Source of the DNA: Sulfitobacter sp. M05
Lineage (GTDB): Bacteria; Pseudomonadota; Alphaproteobacteria; Rhodobacterales; Rhodobacteraceae
Length of the DNA: 64,000 bases
Direction of reading: 5' to 3'
Assembly: GCF_029285175.1 (NCBI RefSeq)
Contig: NZ_JABEDH010000001.1
Location: 744,001 to 808,000, forward strand
Position numbers and translations under genes: made by a program. The first letter of the stretch is position 1. Each line of letters opens with the position of its first letter. Below the pieces are notes generated by a model. It was given only the letters and a program-made list of their open reading frames with translations, did no database searches and was not told where the DNA came from. Of this stretch, positions 33,085 through 41,849 are shown in pieces.

Positions 33085-34335
33085 ATGGGCAAGACATCTT
33101 CAGACCGCGTTAAAAAACGCCGGGTGTTCTACATTCCCGGCTATGATCCCATTCATCCCCGCCGCTACCGCGAGTTGTACCGCAAAGAAGGTGCAGCGCA
33201 GGGGGCGGTTTCCGGTTATGAGATTGGTTTGAAACCCAAACCAACGGGTGCGCATTATGGCTGGTCAGTGGCGGCGCGTATTGATGGGGTGGATGTGCAG
33301 GCCGAGGTGGATGTGCTGGTCTGGTCCGACATCGTGCGCGATTCCATGGACAGCTCTATCCCTGCAACATACCTGCAACTGATCCGCACGGCTTGGGTCT
33401 ATATTGGATCGGGCGCATTGTGGCGCCTGATGAAATTGCGCAAGGGGCCGGTGATTGCCGCGCTTTATCCGGTGGGGATGCTGTTGCTGCAATTGGGCCT
33501 CGCGGCAGCACTTGGTCTGGCGGTGTTCCAGATGACAATGATGGTGCTGGTTGTTCTGTTGAGTTTGTCTCTGCCCATCGTCGTGGTTGGCGGAGCCGGT
33601 CTGGCGCTTGGTCTTGGGGCCGCTTTTGCACTACTGCGCTGGTTCAAAAAGCTGGATGGCAAGTTCTATGCCTATTACTTGATGCATGATTATTCTTATT
33701 CGGCTGGGGCCAATGGGGCCAATCCGCCAGAGCTTGAGGCACGGATTGCGGTCTTCACCGATGCCATTGCGCAGGCCCTGCAGGAAGATGTCCAAGAGGT
33801 TCTGGTCGTCGGCCATTCCTCGGGCGCGCATCTGGGGGTGTCGATCCTTGCGGATCTGATCCGACAAGGCAGGGTGCCTGCATCCGGTCCCACGCTGTCA
33901 TTTCTGAGTTTGGGACAAGTGGTGCCAATGGTTTCGTTCTTGCCCGAAGCCCATCGTTTGCGCGGCGACTTGCGCTATCTCTCGGCGTGTGGCGAACTGA
34001 CTTGGGTGGATGTAACCGCCCCGGGGGACGGATGCTCTTTTGCCCTGTGTGATCCGGTTGCGGTGTCTGGCGTGGCCCCCAAGGGCAAGCAATGGCCATT
34101 GGTGTTTTCTGCCGCCTTTACCCAGACGCTGAGCCCCGAACGCTGGAAAGAATTGCGCTGGCGGTTTTTCCGGCTGCATTTCCAGTATCTTTGCGCCTTT
34201 GACCGCCCCAAGGACTACGACTATTTCCAGATCACCGCCGGGCCGCTGACGTTGGCCGAACGCTATGGCGCGCGACCGCCCAGCCGGTCCCGCATTCTGC
34301 GCGCCGAGAGCAAATACACATCGGTCTGCGCATGA
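33085..34335 (+). CDS. Membrane-associated alpha/beta-hydrolase-fold protein
   Basis: The 416-residue product has an N-terminal soluble part (RVFYIPGYDPIHPRRYRELY), two adjacent hydrophobic segments (about 127-150 and 153-178), then a C-terminal hydrolase-like half with the nucleophile elbow VLVVGHSSGAHLGVSIL (Ser about 253). It is probably a membrane-bound esterase/lipase-type enzyme. The opening IPGYDP is reminiscent of lipase oxyanion regions. It overlaps the P450 gene by 4 bp, implying co-translation. Substrate unknown. Confidence 0.75.
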   Translation: MGKTSSDRVKKRRVFYIPGYDPIHPRRYRELYRKEGAAQGAVSGYEIGLKPKPTGAHYGWSVAARIDGVDVQAEVDVLVWSDIVRDSMDSSIPATYLQLIRTAWVYIGSGALWRLMKLRKGPVIAALYPVGMLLLQLGLAAALGLAVFQMTMMVLVVLLSLSLPIVVVGGAGLALGLGAAFALLRWFKKLDGKFYAYYLMHDYSYSAGANGANPPELEARIAVFTDAIAQALQEDVQEVLVVGHSSGAHLGVSILADLIRQGRVPASGPTLSFLSLGQVVPMVSFLPEAHRLRGDLRYLSACGELTWVDVTAPGDGCSFALCDPVAVSGVAPKGKQWPLVFSAAFTQTLSPERWKELRWRFFRLHFQYLCAFDRPKDYDYFQITAGPLTLAERYGARPPSRSRILRAESKYTSVCA

Positions 34336-35687
34336 GCCTGCCGCCCAAACCGCCCAGCCGCCCGTCGAAAGTATCGCTGTGGCGGTATGCCAAATTGTTT
34401 CGGGCGGACATTCTGTCAGCCCAGCCGGCGCGGCTGTACCGTGCATGGATGGCCGAGTTCAAAACGCCGTTTTTCCGCAGCTATCTGATCAACCAGCCTG
34501 AGCTGGTTAAAACTGTTCTGAAAGACCGCCCCGATGATTTTCCGAAATCCGACCGGGTCAGCGAAGGGCTAAGGCCTTTGTTGGGCAACAGTGTCTTTCT
34601 GACCAATGGCGCGGCATGGAAACGACAGCGCCGCATTATCGATCCGGCATTCGAGGGCGGGCGGCTGCGCAAGGTTTTTCCCGCCATGTGGGAGGCTGCT
34701 GAGGCCGCCGCCGCACGGTTGGAGGAACGCACCGGAGAGCTTGTGGAGATGGAGGCCGTGACCAGCCATGTGGCGGCGGATGTTATTTGCCGGACGCTGT
34801 TTTCCATCCCCATCGAACACCATATCGCCCGCGCCGTGTTTGATGAATTCCGCATATTCCAGCGCTCGCAACCGCTGTTAAACCTCGCTGCTTTCATTCC
34901 GTTGCCACGCTGGATGCCAAGATTCTTTAGCAAGCAAACCAAGGTCAGCGCGCAAAAAATCCGGGGTCTGATTACCCGATTGACCCACCAACGTATGCAG
35001 GAGATTGCGGCGGGCACAGCGCCGGACGATCTGGCGACCAAGATCATGACCACGGCGGACCCGGTGACCGGCGAGCGCTTTGACGCGGATGAAATGGTTG
35101 ATCAGGTGGCGATCTTCTTTCTTGCGGGACATGAGACCAGCGCATCGGCCCTTGCATGGTCGCTCTATCTCCTGGCAACGCATCCCGAATGGCAGGACCG
35201 TTTGGCGGCAGAGGCCCAAGCGTTGGGGCCGGAGTGTGATTTCAGTGTGATGTCGCAATTGCGGGTAAGCCGCGATGTGTTTCGCGAGGCGTTGCGGCTG
35301 TATCCGCCGGTGCCCATGATGGTGCGCGAGGCCCGCTGTCCCGAAGAGTTCCGGGACCGTGAGGTGGGAAAGGGCGCGCAGATTGTGCTGAGCCCGTGGC
35401 ATCTGCACCGGCAGGAACGGTTGTGGGACAATCCCGACGGGTTTGATCCGGCGCGTTGGGACAGTGAGAACGGCAAACAATGCAGTCGGGATGCCTATAT
35501 CCCGTTTTCCGCCGGCGCGCGTGTCTGTACGGGCGCAGGTTTTGCCATGGTTGAAGGGCCGTTGATCCTGTCGCGGATTCTGCGTGACTTTCGTGTGGTG
35601 GCAGATGCCAAACGGGTACCTGCACCGGTGGCGCACCTAACTGTGCGCTCGGACAAGGGCATCTGGTTGCGATTGGAACGACGGTAG
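34332..35687 (+). CDS. Cytochrome P450
   Basis: The 451-residue product is a soluble bacterial P450: I-helix FFLAGHETSASALAWSLYLL (A/G-G-x-E/D-T-S, about 255-274), K-helix ExxR motif VFREALRLYPPVPM, and the haem-binding loop PFSAGARVCTGAGFAM with the cysteine ligand. No membrane anchor is present. Electron donors are not encoded nearby. The start overlaps the stop of the preceding hydrolase gene (ATGA). Substrate cannot be predicted. Confidence 0.93.
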   Translation: MSLPPKPPSRPSKVSLWRYAKLFRADILSAQPARLYRAWMAEFKTPFFRSYLINQPELVKTVLKDRPDDFPKSDRVSEGLRPLLGNSVFLTNGAAWKRQRRIIDPAFEGGRLRKVFPAMWEAAEAAAARLEERTGELVEMEAVTSHVAADVICRTLFSIPIEHHIARAVFDEFRIFQRSQPLLNLAAFIPLPRWMPRFFSKQTKVSAQKIRGLITRLTHQRMQEIAAGTAPDDLATKIMTTADPVTGERFDADEMVDQVAIFFLAGHETSASALAWSLYLLATHPEWQDRLAAEAQALGPECDFSVMSQLRVSRDVFREALRLYPPVPMMVREARCPEEFRDREVGKGAQIVLSPWHLHRQERLWDNPDGFDPARWDSENGKQCSRDAYIPFSAGARVCTGAGFAMVEGPLILSRILRDFRVVADAKRVPAPVAHLTVRSDKGIWLRLERR

Positions 35688-35759
35688 GTTCTATCATCCG
35701 CCGCCGCTTTGGATTAGACACGCCTGCAAGCGGAATCACAAGGACGGGGATCACGAGCC

Positions 35760-36653
35760 ATGGCACTTAACGCAGCACAGAAAGCGCAGATGGAAAGCGG
35801 CAAGGGCTTTATCGCCGCGTTGGATCAATCCGGCGGGTCCACCCCTAAGGCGCTGAGCCTTTATGGTGTTGAGCCAGCTGATTACAACGGCGATGCCGAA
35901 ATGTTTCAGGCGATGCATGACATGCGGGCACGGATCATCCTGGCAGACGGTTTTACCGCCGAGAAGGTGATTGGCGCGATCCTGTTCGAGCGCACAATGG
36001 ACGGGGAAATCAACGACAAACCGGTGGCGCAACTGTTGTGGGAAGACCGTGGCGTCGTGCCGTTTCTCAAGATTGACAAGGGTCTGGAAGCGGAGGCGCA
36101 AGGGGTGCAGGTGCTGAAGCCGATGCCGGATCTTGCGAACCTTCTGGCCCGGGCCGCAAAGGCGGGTATTTTCGGTACCAAAGAACGTTCTGTCATCCAC
36201 AGTGCGGATGCAGAAGGCATCGAAGCTGTTGTGGCCCAGCAGCTGGATGTGGCCAAGCAGGTTTGCGCCGCAGGTCTGGTGCCGATTATCGAACCTGAGG
36301 TGAACATTCACTCCGAAACAAAAGCGCAGGCCGAAGAGATTTTGGCCGAAACCCTGACGCGCCATCTGGATGCCTTGGCCGCAGATCAGCTGGTGATGCT
36401 GAAACTGACGTTGCCAGAACAGCCCGGCCTTTACGATGCGCTGGCCGATCACCCGAATGTCTTACGGGTTGTGGCCTTATCAGGCGGATATTCAACGGAT
36501 GACGCCTGTGCGCGCCTGAGCCAGAACAGCAAGATGATCGCGAGCTTTTCACGCGCCTTGACCGAAGGCTTGAACGTCAAGATGTCCGATTCTGAATTCA
36601 ACACCGCCTTGGGGTCGAATATCAGCAAAATTTTTGAGGCCTCGGTGGCGTAG
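35760..36653 (+). CDS. fda: Fructose-bisphosphate aldolase class I
   Basis: The 297-residue protein resembles bacterial class I aldolase: FIAALDQSGGSTPKAL at the start, VVPFLKIDKGLEAEAQGVQVLKPMPDL with a catalytic lysine, LVPIIEPEVNI and the Schiff-base region LVMLKLTLPEQPGLY. It cleaves fructose-1,6-bisphosphate into DHAP and G3P, without metal. The start has a good SD. Two tandem palindromes follow the stop. Confidence 0.92.
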   Translation: MALNAAQKAQMESGKGFIAALDQSGGSTPKALSLYGVEPADYNGDAEMFQAMHDMRARIILADGFTAEKVIGAILFERTMDGEINDKPVAQLLWEDRGVVPFLKIDKGLEAEAQGVQVLKPMPDLANLLARAAKAGIFGTKERSVIHSADAEGIEAVVAQQLDVAKQVCAAGLVPIIEPEVNIHSETKAQAEEILAETLTRHLDALAADQLVMLKLTLPEQPGLYDALADHPNVLRVVALSGGYSTDDACARLSQNSKMIASFSRALTEGLNVKMSDSEFNTALGSNISKIFEASVA

Positions 36654-36658
36654 CGCAA

Positions 36659-36703
36659 CGGAATTTTTTGAAAATTCCGGCCCGTTTTCTTTTAAAGAAA
36701 ACG
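36659..36703. repeat. Two tandem perfect 21-bp palindromes
   Basis: Positions 36659-36679 read CGGAATTTT-TTG-AAAATTCCG and positions 36683-36703 read CGTTTTCTTT-T-AAAGAAAACG. Both are perfect inverted repeats of 21 bp separated by 3 bp. They lie 5 bp after the aldolase stop codon, so they may form hairpins in the 3' end of its transcript. AT-rich arms with short loops are unusual for classic terminators. Confidence 0.7.
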
Positions 36704-37045
36704 TCATTTGTATCGTCTGACTGGTTCCTGATTGCAGAAGATCACAATCTGACCCGCGTTTTCAACAGCCTGAAACCCGCGACGGCGCAATTCTGCGGCA
36801 AAGATATCTCTGCCGCAGAACCGTTCTATGTCGCGGGCCTTGCGCCTGATGACAGAACCAGCGGCTGCGGATTCGAAGCGTCCCGCCTTTAACCTGAGCC
36901 ATCATATATCGCTTTTCGCGTTCGCCCAAAGGGAGAGGCCGCGAACAAGTGCTTCATGTTTGAGGCGGGGCGCTCTAGAGGAAAAGATGTTGTTCATCCA
37001 GACTTCGGGTGAGAGCTGTGAGGGGCGCAGGTGCATCTATCGACG
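36704..37045. other. Intergenic region without a supported gene
   Basis: This 342-bp stretch lies between the tandem palindromes and the convergent RHH gene. A 74-codon frame on the plus strand (36668-36892) overlaps the palindromes and has no conserved look. A further frame at 36828-37049 ends in poorly biased sequence. I see no RNA gene or repeat beyond the palindromes. Confidence 0.5.
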
Positions 37046-37279
37046 CTAGCTGCCGTTTGGTAAACGATCCTTTAACGCGCGCAGCACAAACAGCCGGATG
37101 GCCGAGGCGAGACCCATATCCATGCCGCGTTCTTCGTCAATCTGTGCGGCGAGGGCATTGATCGGCATGTCCATCTCATCTGCCAGATCGCGAAATTCTG
37201 TCCAGAACTCGTCCTCTAGGGACACCGAAGTCCGGTGCCCTTTGAGGGTGACCGAGTGTTTAACAGGCCTGCCACTCAT
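37046..37279 (-). CDS. Ribbon-helix-helix domain protein
   Basis: The 77-residue product has the RHH-type strand KHSVTLKGHRTSVSLEDEFW followed by two helices (FRDLADEMDMPINALAAQI and the C-terminal LASAIRLFVLRALKDRL). Proteins of this family (RHH_4 type in alphaproteobacteria) bind DNA as dimers, and targets are mostly unknown. The start overlaps the stop of the DUF4169 gene by 3 bp. It is third in the fumC unit. Confidence 0.85.
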   Translation of the reverse strand: MSGRPVKHSVTLKGHRTSVSLEDEFWTEFRDLADEMDMPINALAAQIDEERGMDMGLASAIRLFVLRALKDRLPNGS

Positions 37280-37452
37280 GTCTCGCGCTTGTGCCCATCC
37301 AACGCGCGCGTCTCTTTTTCCGCGCGCGTTCTCACACCTTCTTTTTCCGCCTTACTCTGTCCAAATCGAACGGCGTTTTCATTCGCACGGGTCTTGCGGG
37401 ACGCTCGGTCGCGTTCCTTTCGGACCTTGTTCAGATTAATTGGCGAAGTCAT
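37276..37452 (-). CDS. DUF4169 family protein (58 aa)
   Basis: A 58-residue product starting MTSPINLNKVRKERDRASRK and continuing ENAVRFGQSKAEKEGVR matches DUF4169, a short, highly charged alphaproteobacterial protein. It lies 9 bp downstream of the fumC stop and overlaps the RHH gene start. Function unknown; the composition suggests a helical, possibly nucleic-acid-associated protein. It is short and easily missed by automatic calling. Confidence 0.85.
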   Translation of the reverse strand: MTSPINLNKVRKERDRASRKTRANENAVRFGQSKAEKEGVRTRAEKETRALDGHKRET

Positions 37453-37461
37453 TGTGGTGTC

Positions 37462-38853
37462 CTATTTTGGCCCGATCATGTCCTCAGGCCGCACCACTTT
37501 ATCAAAGGTTTCCGCATCAACAAAGCCCAGCGCAATCGCTTCTTCCTTCAGGTTTGTGCCGTTCTTATGCGCGGTCTTGGCCACTTTGGTCGCATTGTCA
37601 TAGCCGATGGTCGGGGCCAGCGCTGTCACCAGCATCAGGCTTTCTTTCATCAGCTTTTCAATGCGTGGTTCGTTGGCCTGCGTGCCCACCACCATGTTAT
37701 CGGTAAAGCTGGATGCCGCGTCGCCCAACAATTGCATGGACTGGATGACGTTATAGCTCATCATCGGGTTATAGACGTTCAGCTCGAAATGACCCTGTGA
37801 ACCGGCAAAACCCACGGCGGCGTCATTGCCCATGACATGGGCGCAAACCATGGTCAGCGCTTCGGCCTGTGTCGGATTCACTTTGCCCGGCATGATCGAG
37901 GAACCGGGTTCGTTTTCCGGCAGGATCAATTCGCCCAGACCAGAGCGCGGGCCAGAGCCCAAAAGACGCATGTCGTTGGCGATTTTGAACATTGAGGCCG
38001 CCACGGTCTTGAGCGCGCCCGAGAACATGACCATCGCGTCATGGGCCGCCAGCGCTTCGAATTTGTTGGGTGCTGTGACAAAGGGCAGACCGGTGATATT
38101 TGCAATCTCTGCGGCGACTTTCTCGGCAAACCCCTTGCGGGTGTTCAGGCCCGTGCCCACGGCTGTACCGCCTTGGGCCAGTTCGTAAATATCGGGCAGG
38201 CAGGCTTCGACGCGGGCAATGCCCTTGGCCATCTGGTGGGCATAGCCGCCGAATTCCTGACCCAGTGTTAGAGGTGTTGCATCCTGCGTATGGGTGCGGC
38301 CGATCTTGATAATGTCCTTAAACTCTTCTGATTTTGCCGCCAGCGCGTCGTGCAATTTACGCAGGCCGGGCAGCAAAGTATCCCGTGCAACCATGCCGAT
38401 GGCCACATGCATGGCCGTTGGGAATGTATCGTTCGAGGATTGCCCCATGTTGCAATGATCATTGGGGTGGACCGGTGATTTCGACCCCATGACGCCGCCC
38501 AGAATTTCAATCGCACGGTTCGAGATGACCTCGTTGGAGTTCATGTTCGATTGGGTGCCTGAACCTGTCTGCCAAACCACCAGTGGAAAGTTGTCGTCAA
38601 ACTTGCCGTCGATCACTTCCTGCGCAGCCTCTTTGATGGCAGGGGCCAGATCGGCATCCAGATCGCCAAAACCAAGGTTCACCTCAGCGCAGGCTTTTTT
38701 GATCACCCCCAAAGCGCGGACAATCGCAACCGGCTGACGCTCCCAACCGATGGGAAAGTTCATGATCGAGCGCTGTGTCTGGGCCCCCCAATATTTATCC
38801 GAAGGAACCTCCAAGGGGCCAAAACTATCGGTTTCTGTACGGGTATCGGCCAT
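37462..38853 (-). CDS. fumC: Fumarate hydratase class II
   Basis: FumC interconverts fumarate and malate in the TCA cycle without an Fe-S cluster. The 463-residue protein has the lyase-superfamily signature [17 protein letters not shown], plus [19 protein letters not shown] and [21 protein letters not shown]. The start at 38853 ([23 protein letters not shown]) agrees with the family. It leads a minus-strand unit with DUF4169 and RHH proteins. Confidence 0.96.
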   Translation of the reverse strand: MADTRTETDSFGPLEVPSDKYWGAQTQRSIMNFPIGWERQPVAIVRALGVIKKACAEVNLGFGDLDADLAPAIKEAAQEVIDGKFDDNFPLVVWQTGSGTQSNMNSNEVISNRAIEILGGVMGSKSPVHPNDHCNMGQSSNDTFPTAMHVAIGMVARDTLLPGLRKLHDALAAKSEEFKDIIKIGRTHTQDATPLTLGQEFGGYAHQMAKGIARVEACLPDIYELAQGGTAVGTGLNTRKGFAEKVAAEIANITGLPFVTAPNKFEALAAHDAMVMFSGALKTVAASMFKIANDMRLLGSGPRSGLGELILPENEPGSSIMPGKVNPTQAEALTMVCAHVMGNDAAVGFAGSQGHFELNVYNPMMSYNVIQSMQLLGDAASSFTDNMVVGTQANEPRIEKLMKESLMLVTALAPTIGYDNATKVAKTAHKNGTNLKEEAIALGFVDAETFDKVVRPEDMIGPK

Positions 38854-38964
38854 GCTGGCGCTCCTGATCATGCTTAGAATTGTTCCTACGTGGTGTAACG
38901 CCGACCCTTGGTCAGCGCAATTGGACGGCTGCGGGAAAGCCTGTCCAATGCGGCAAAGCGCAGA

Positions 38965-39453
38965 TTATTTTCGGAAAGAATCAAGCGAAACGATTTCGGC
39001 GTCTTTGCTTTCGGGTTCTTCTTCGGCCTCGACGGGTTCTGCCTTGGGGGTCGGCCCAGGCACCACGTCTTCGATCACGGTCTTGTCGTCGTCATCGTTT
39101 TCTTGTTGCTCAAAGCGCAGCCCGAATTCCACCGATGGATCTACAAAGGTGCGGATCGCATCATAAGGAATATAGAGCGGTTCAGGGGCATCACCGAAGT
39201 TCAGGGTGATTGAAAATCCTTCATCGGTTACTTCCAGCCCGTCATACCAATGCTGCATCACCACAGTCATCTCGCCGGGATAACGGTCAGATAGCCAATC
39301 CGCCAGTTCTGCATCAGGATGAGACGTATCAAACGTGATGAAAAAATGGTGGTCGCCGGGCAGGCCACGATCGGCCACATCCAACAGAACTTTGCGTATT
39401 AGGCCCCGCATGGCGTCATGCATCAGGTTGCCATAGTCAATCTCGCGGTTCAT
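38965..39453 (-). CDS. SspB-type ClpXP adaptor
   Basis: The 162-residue protein has the SspB core (about 1-120: MNREIDYGNLMHDAMRGL, LPGDHHFFITFDTSH, VVMQHWYDGLEVTDEGFSITLNFGD, IPYDAIRTFVDPSVEFGLRF). A disordered acidic linker and a C-terminal tail AEIVSLDSFRK, which acts as the ClpX-docking segment, follow. SspB delivers ssrA-tagged proteins to ClpXP. The start at 39453 is the internal ATG of the longer frame; the extension above it is not conserved. Confidence 0.93.
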   Translation of the reverse strand: MNREIDYGNLMHDAMRGLIRKVLLDVADRGLPGDHHFFITFDTSHPDAELADWLSDRYPGEMTVVMQHWYDGLEVTDEGFSITLNFGDAPEPLYIPYDAIRTFVDPSVEFGLRFEQQENDDDDKTVIEDVVPGPTPKAEPVEAEEEPESKDAEIVSLDSFRK

Positions 39454-39525
39454 TGGTCCCTCGGTGCATCCCTTAGTTAGGCCGTACCATACTTCTTTTC
39501 CGGACAAGGGAAAGGGGGTGTGCCA

Positions 39526-40773
39526 TCAAACCGCAACAATCAGCAAAGCACCGGCAGCAGTTATCAACATTGTCGTCACAAACGACCGGTTCAGCACCAA
39601 CATCAGCACGCCCGCTCCCACACTCAGCGCCGCCGCAGGCAGGTTGAAACTGTCAGGTACGGGCAGAGGCATCGCCAGCAGGGCATCGGCCCGGACCTCG
39701 TCAAACAAAACGTGCAAGGTGAACCATAAAGACAGATTTGCAATCACTCCCACGACCGCGGCGGTAATGGCCTGCAATGCGCCCGCCAGACGGGGCTGCG
39801 CCGAGATACGTTCCAGATAAGGGCCGGCAAGGAAAATCCACAAGAAACACGGGGTAAACGTCACCCAAAGCGCGACCAGCCCGGCGGCAATGGCACCGGA
39901 CACGCCAGATTGCGCAAATCCGGCCAGCAAAGCGACAAATTCGGTGACAAGAATCAGTGGCCCCGGTGTGGTTTCGGCCAGACCCAGCGCATCGATCATC
40001 TGGGCCGTGGTGATCCAGCCGAAATCCTGAACTACGGTTTGGGTCATATAGGCCAGTACGGCATAGGCCCCGCCAAAGGTCACCACCGCGAGTTTTGAAA
40101 AGAACAGACCCAGTTGCAAAAGAAATGCCTGATCCAAGGTCCAAAGCAGCGCCAGCGGCGCGGCCCAAAGCCCGCCCCAAAGGAGCAACACGCTGCGGGT
40201 CTGGGCCTTGCGTGGTGGTGCGACATCCATCTCCGGGGCCGGGCCGGTTTGCATCACCATCCCCCAAAGGCCTGCTGCCAGAATGATCAGCGGAAAAGGC
40301 AGCCCCAGTGCAAAGAGACCCAGAAACGACAGCGCTGCCAAAAGCCAGCCCTGCCACCCATGCAGCGCTTTGCCCGCAACCTTGCGCAGGGCCTGGAACA
40401 CCACGATGATTACTGCCGCCTTGATGCCCAAGAACGCTGCCTGCACCAGAGGGACATCACCGTAAAATGCATACCCCAAGGCCAGCGCCGCAATCACCAA
40501 TGCACCGGGCACAACAAACAGGAACCCTGCAAGAATACCGCCAGCCGTGCCGCGCAGCCGCCAACCGGCATAGGTTGCCAGCTGCATCGCCTCGGGTCCG
40601 GGCAGCAACATGCACAGGGACAGAGCCCGCAGATAGGCCGCCTCGGACAGCCAGTCGCGGGTTTCCACCAGTTCGCGGTGCATCAGGGCAATTTGCGCTG
40701 CGGGGCCCCCAAAAGAGAGGACCCCAATACGCCCGAATACCCGGGTCATTTCAGCCCAGCGCGGCGCGCTCAT
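39526..40773 (-). CDS. chrA: Chromate efflux transporter ChrA
   Basis: The 415-residue product has the duplicated CHR arrangement of long ChrA proteins: FGRIGVLSFGGPAAQIALMH at the start of half 1 and FSKLAVVTFGGAYAVLAYM at the start of half 2, with about 11-12 membrane helices. The motifs LPGPEAMQLATYAGWRLRG and ETTPGPLILVTEFVALLAGF are conserved family segments. ChrA exports chromate. The ATG at 40773 overlaps the ChrB stop (ATGA), so translation is coupled. Confidence 0.92.
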   Translation of the reverse strand: MSAPRWAEMTRVFGRIGVLSFGGPAAQIALMHRELVETRDWLSEAAYLRALSLCMLLPGPEAMQLATYAGWRLRGTAGGILAGFLFVVPGALVIAALALGYAFYGDVPLVQAAFLGIKAAVIIVVFQALRKVAGKALHGWQGWLLAALSFLGLFALGLPFPLIILAAGLWGMVMQTGPAPEMDVAPPRKAQTRSVLLLWGGLWAAPLALLWTLDQAFLLQLGLFFSKLAVVTFGGAYAVLAYMTQTVVQDFGWITTAQMIDALGLAETTPGPLILVTEFVALLAGFAQSGVSGAIAAGLVALWVTFTPCFLWIFLAGPYLERISAQPRLAGALQAITAAVVGVIANLSLWFTLHVLFDEVRADALLAMPLPVPDSFNLPAAALSVGAGVLMLVLNRSFVTTMLITAAGALLIVAV

Positions 40774-41582
40774 GAGTTGCCACCGGGCCAATCGTGGGTT
40801 TCCCCCTGACCATCGCGCGCCCAGCGATAAAGCGCATCGTAAATCGCCATTCCTGCATCCAGCTGTGCGAAATCATCTTTGTACTGTCGCGAAAGCCCCA
40901 CCGAAACCGCCAGCAAACCCGCAGCTTCGGGGCTGCTTTCATGGCTATTGGTATCCGCTGCGCGGATAACTCTGGCCAACCGATCCAACGCCGGAGTGTG
41001 CAGGGCGAATTCATCCAGCATGATGTCAAAGGTACAGCGGTCTTCGCGGTGCGACCAAAAACCCCCTTCGATGTCAAAAGGTGTTGCGTCATAGCGCAGT
41101 GCCACACCCTCGACCTCGGCGGGGGAGACAAACAGGAACTCCGCCGTAGGATCGACAAAGCGGCGGATCAGCCACGTGCAGGCAATGCGGTCTATCTTGG
41201 GGCGGTGACGGGTGACCCAACGTGTGCAGCCCGCGACTTGATTTGGAAATGACGCTGCCGGTATGCGCGGGGCATCCGGGTGGGCGCGCCACGCGTGATT
41301 GCCCCCGCCAAGATATTCTGACTTCAGCCCTCGATTGCGCAACAGGGCGTTCATGCCTTGTGATAGTTTAATGCCGCGCTGGCAGATGATGACGCTGGAC
41401 CGTCCGTCCAGTTTTGCGACCAGCCCGTCAATATCCGTATGGGGATGGCGAAAGGCACCGGGGATCAGAAACGGATCTGCGGTAAAGTCAGGGTCGATCG
41501 AGATATCCACCAACACCGGCGCGTCGGGAAGCCCGATCAGGCGCAACAATTGGGCAACAGTGATTTCATTGGGAGATGCCAT
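40770..41582 (-). CDS. chrB: Rhodanese-ChrB fusion protein
   Basis: The start at 41582 gives 270 residues: a rhodanese-like domain (about 1-100, with VIICQRGIKLSQGMNALLRN in place of the active-site loop) and a ChrB C-terminal domain (about 115-260: RWVTRHRPKIDRIACTWLIRRFVD, DIMLDEFALHTPALDRLARVIRAAD). ChrB in other bacteria is a chromate-sensing regulator or a Mn-dependent superoxide-related protein. Here it is co-transcribed with chrA, and translationally coupled. The frame upstream to 41624 is discarded. Confidence 0.88.
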   Translation of the reverse strand: MASPNEITVAQLLRLIGLPDAPVLVDISIDPDFTADPFLIPGAFRHPHTDIDGLVAKLDGRSSVIICQRGIKLSQGMNALLRNRGLKSEYLGGGNHAWRAHPDAPRIPAASFPNQVAGCTRWVTRHRPKIDRIACTWLIRRFVDPTAEFLFVSPAEVEGVALRYDATPFDIEGGFWSHREDRCTFDIMLDEFALHTPALDRLARVIRAADTNSHESSPEAAGLLAVSVGLSRQYKDDFAQLDAGMAIYDALYRWARDGQGETHDWPGGNS

Positions 41583-41849
41583 AGCATGTGTCCTTTTGCT
41601 GGAAACATGCGAACCTCTGGCCATGGCCTCACGGGGCGTTCGCGGTTCTACCCCATAGATGCAAACTGCCGTTCTGTGACGCGATAGTCAAGCGCCACCA
41701 GCAGGCTAAAACAGCGGTGCCAGGAAACCCAAGGTCGGGTGCCTAGGGCGGGTTTGCGATTCCAAATACTGGCGCTGGCCGCGATGGCGCGCAGCGGCAC
41801 ATGTCACGCCCTCTTGCTCACCGGCGCTGCGTGGCGCAAATATTGGCGT

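Noticed and set aside
36668-36892. Plus-strand 74-codon frame after the aldolase gene
   Set aside because: It includes the tandem palindromes and lacks a recognisable protein.
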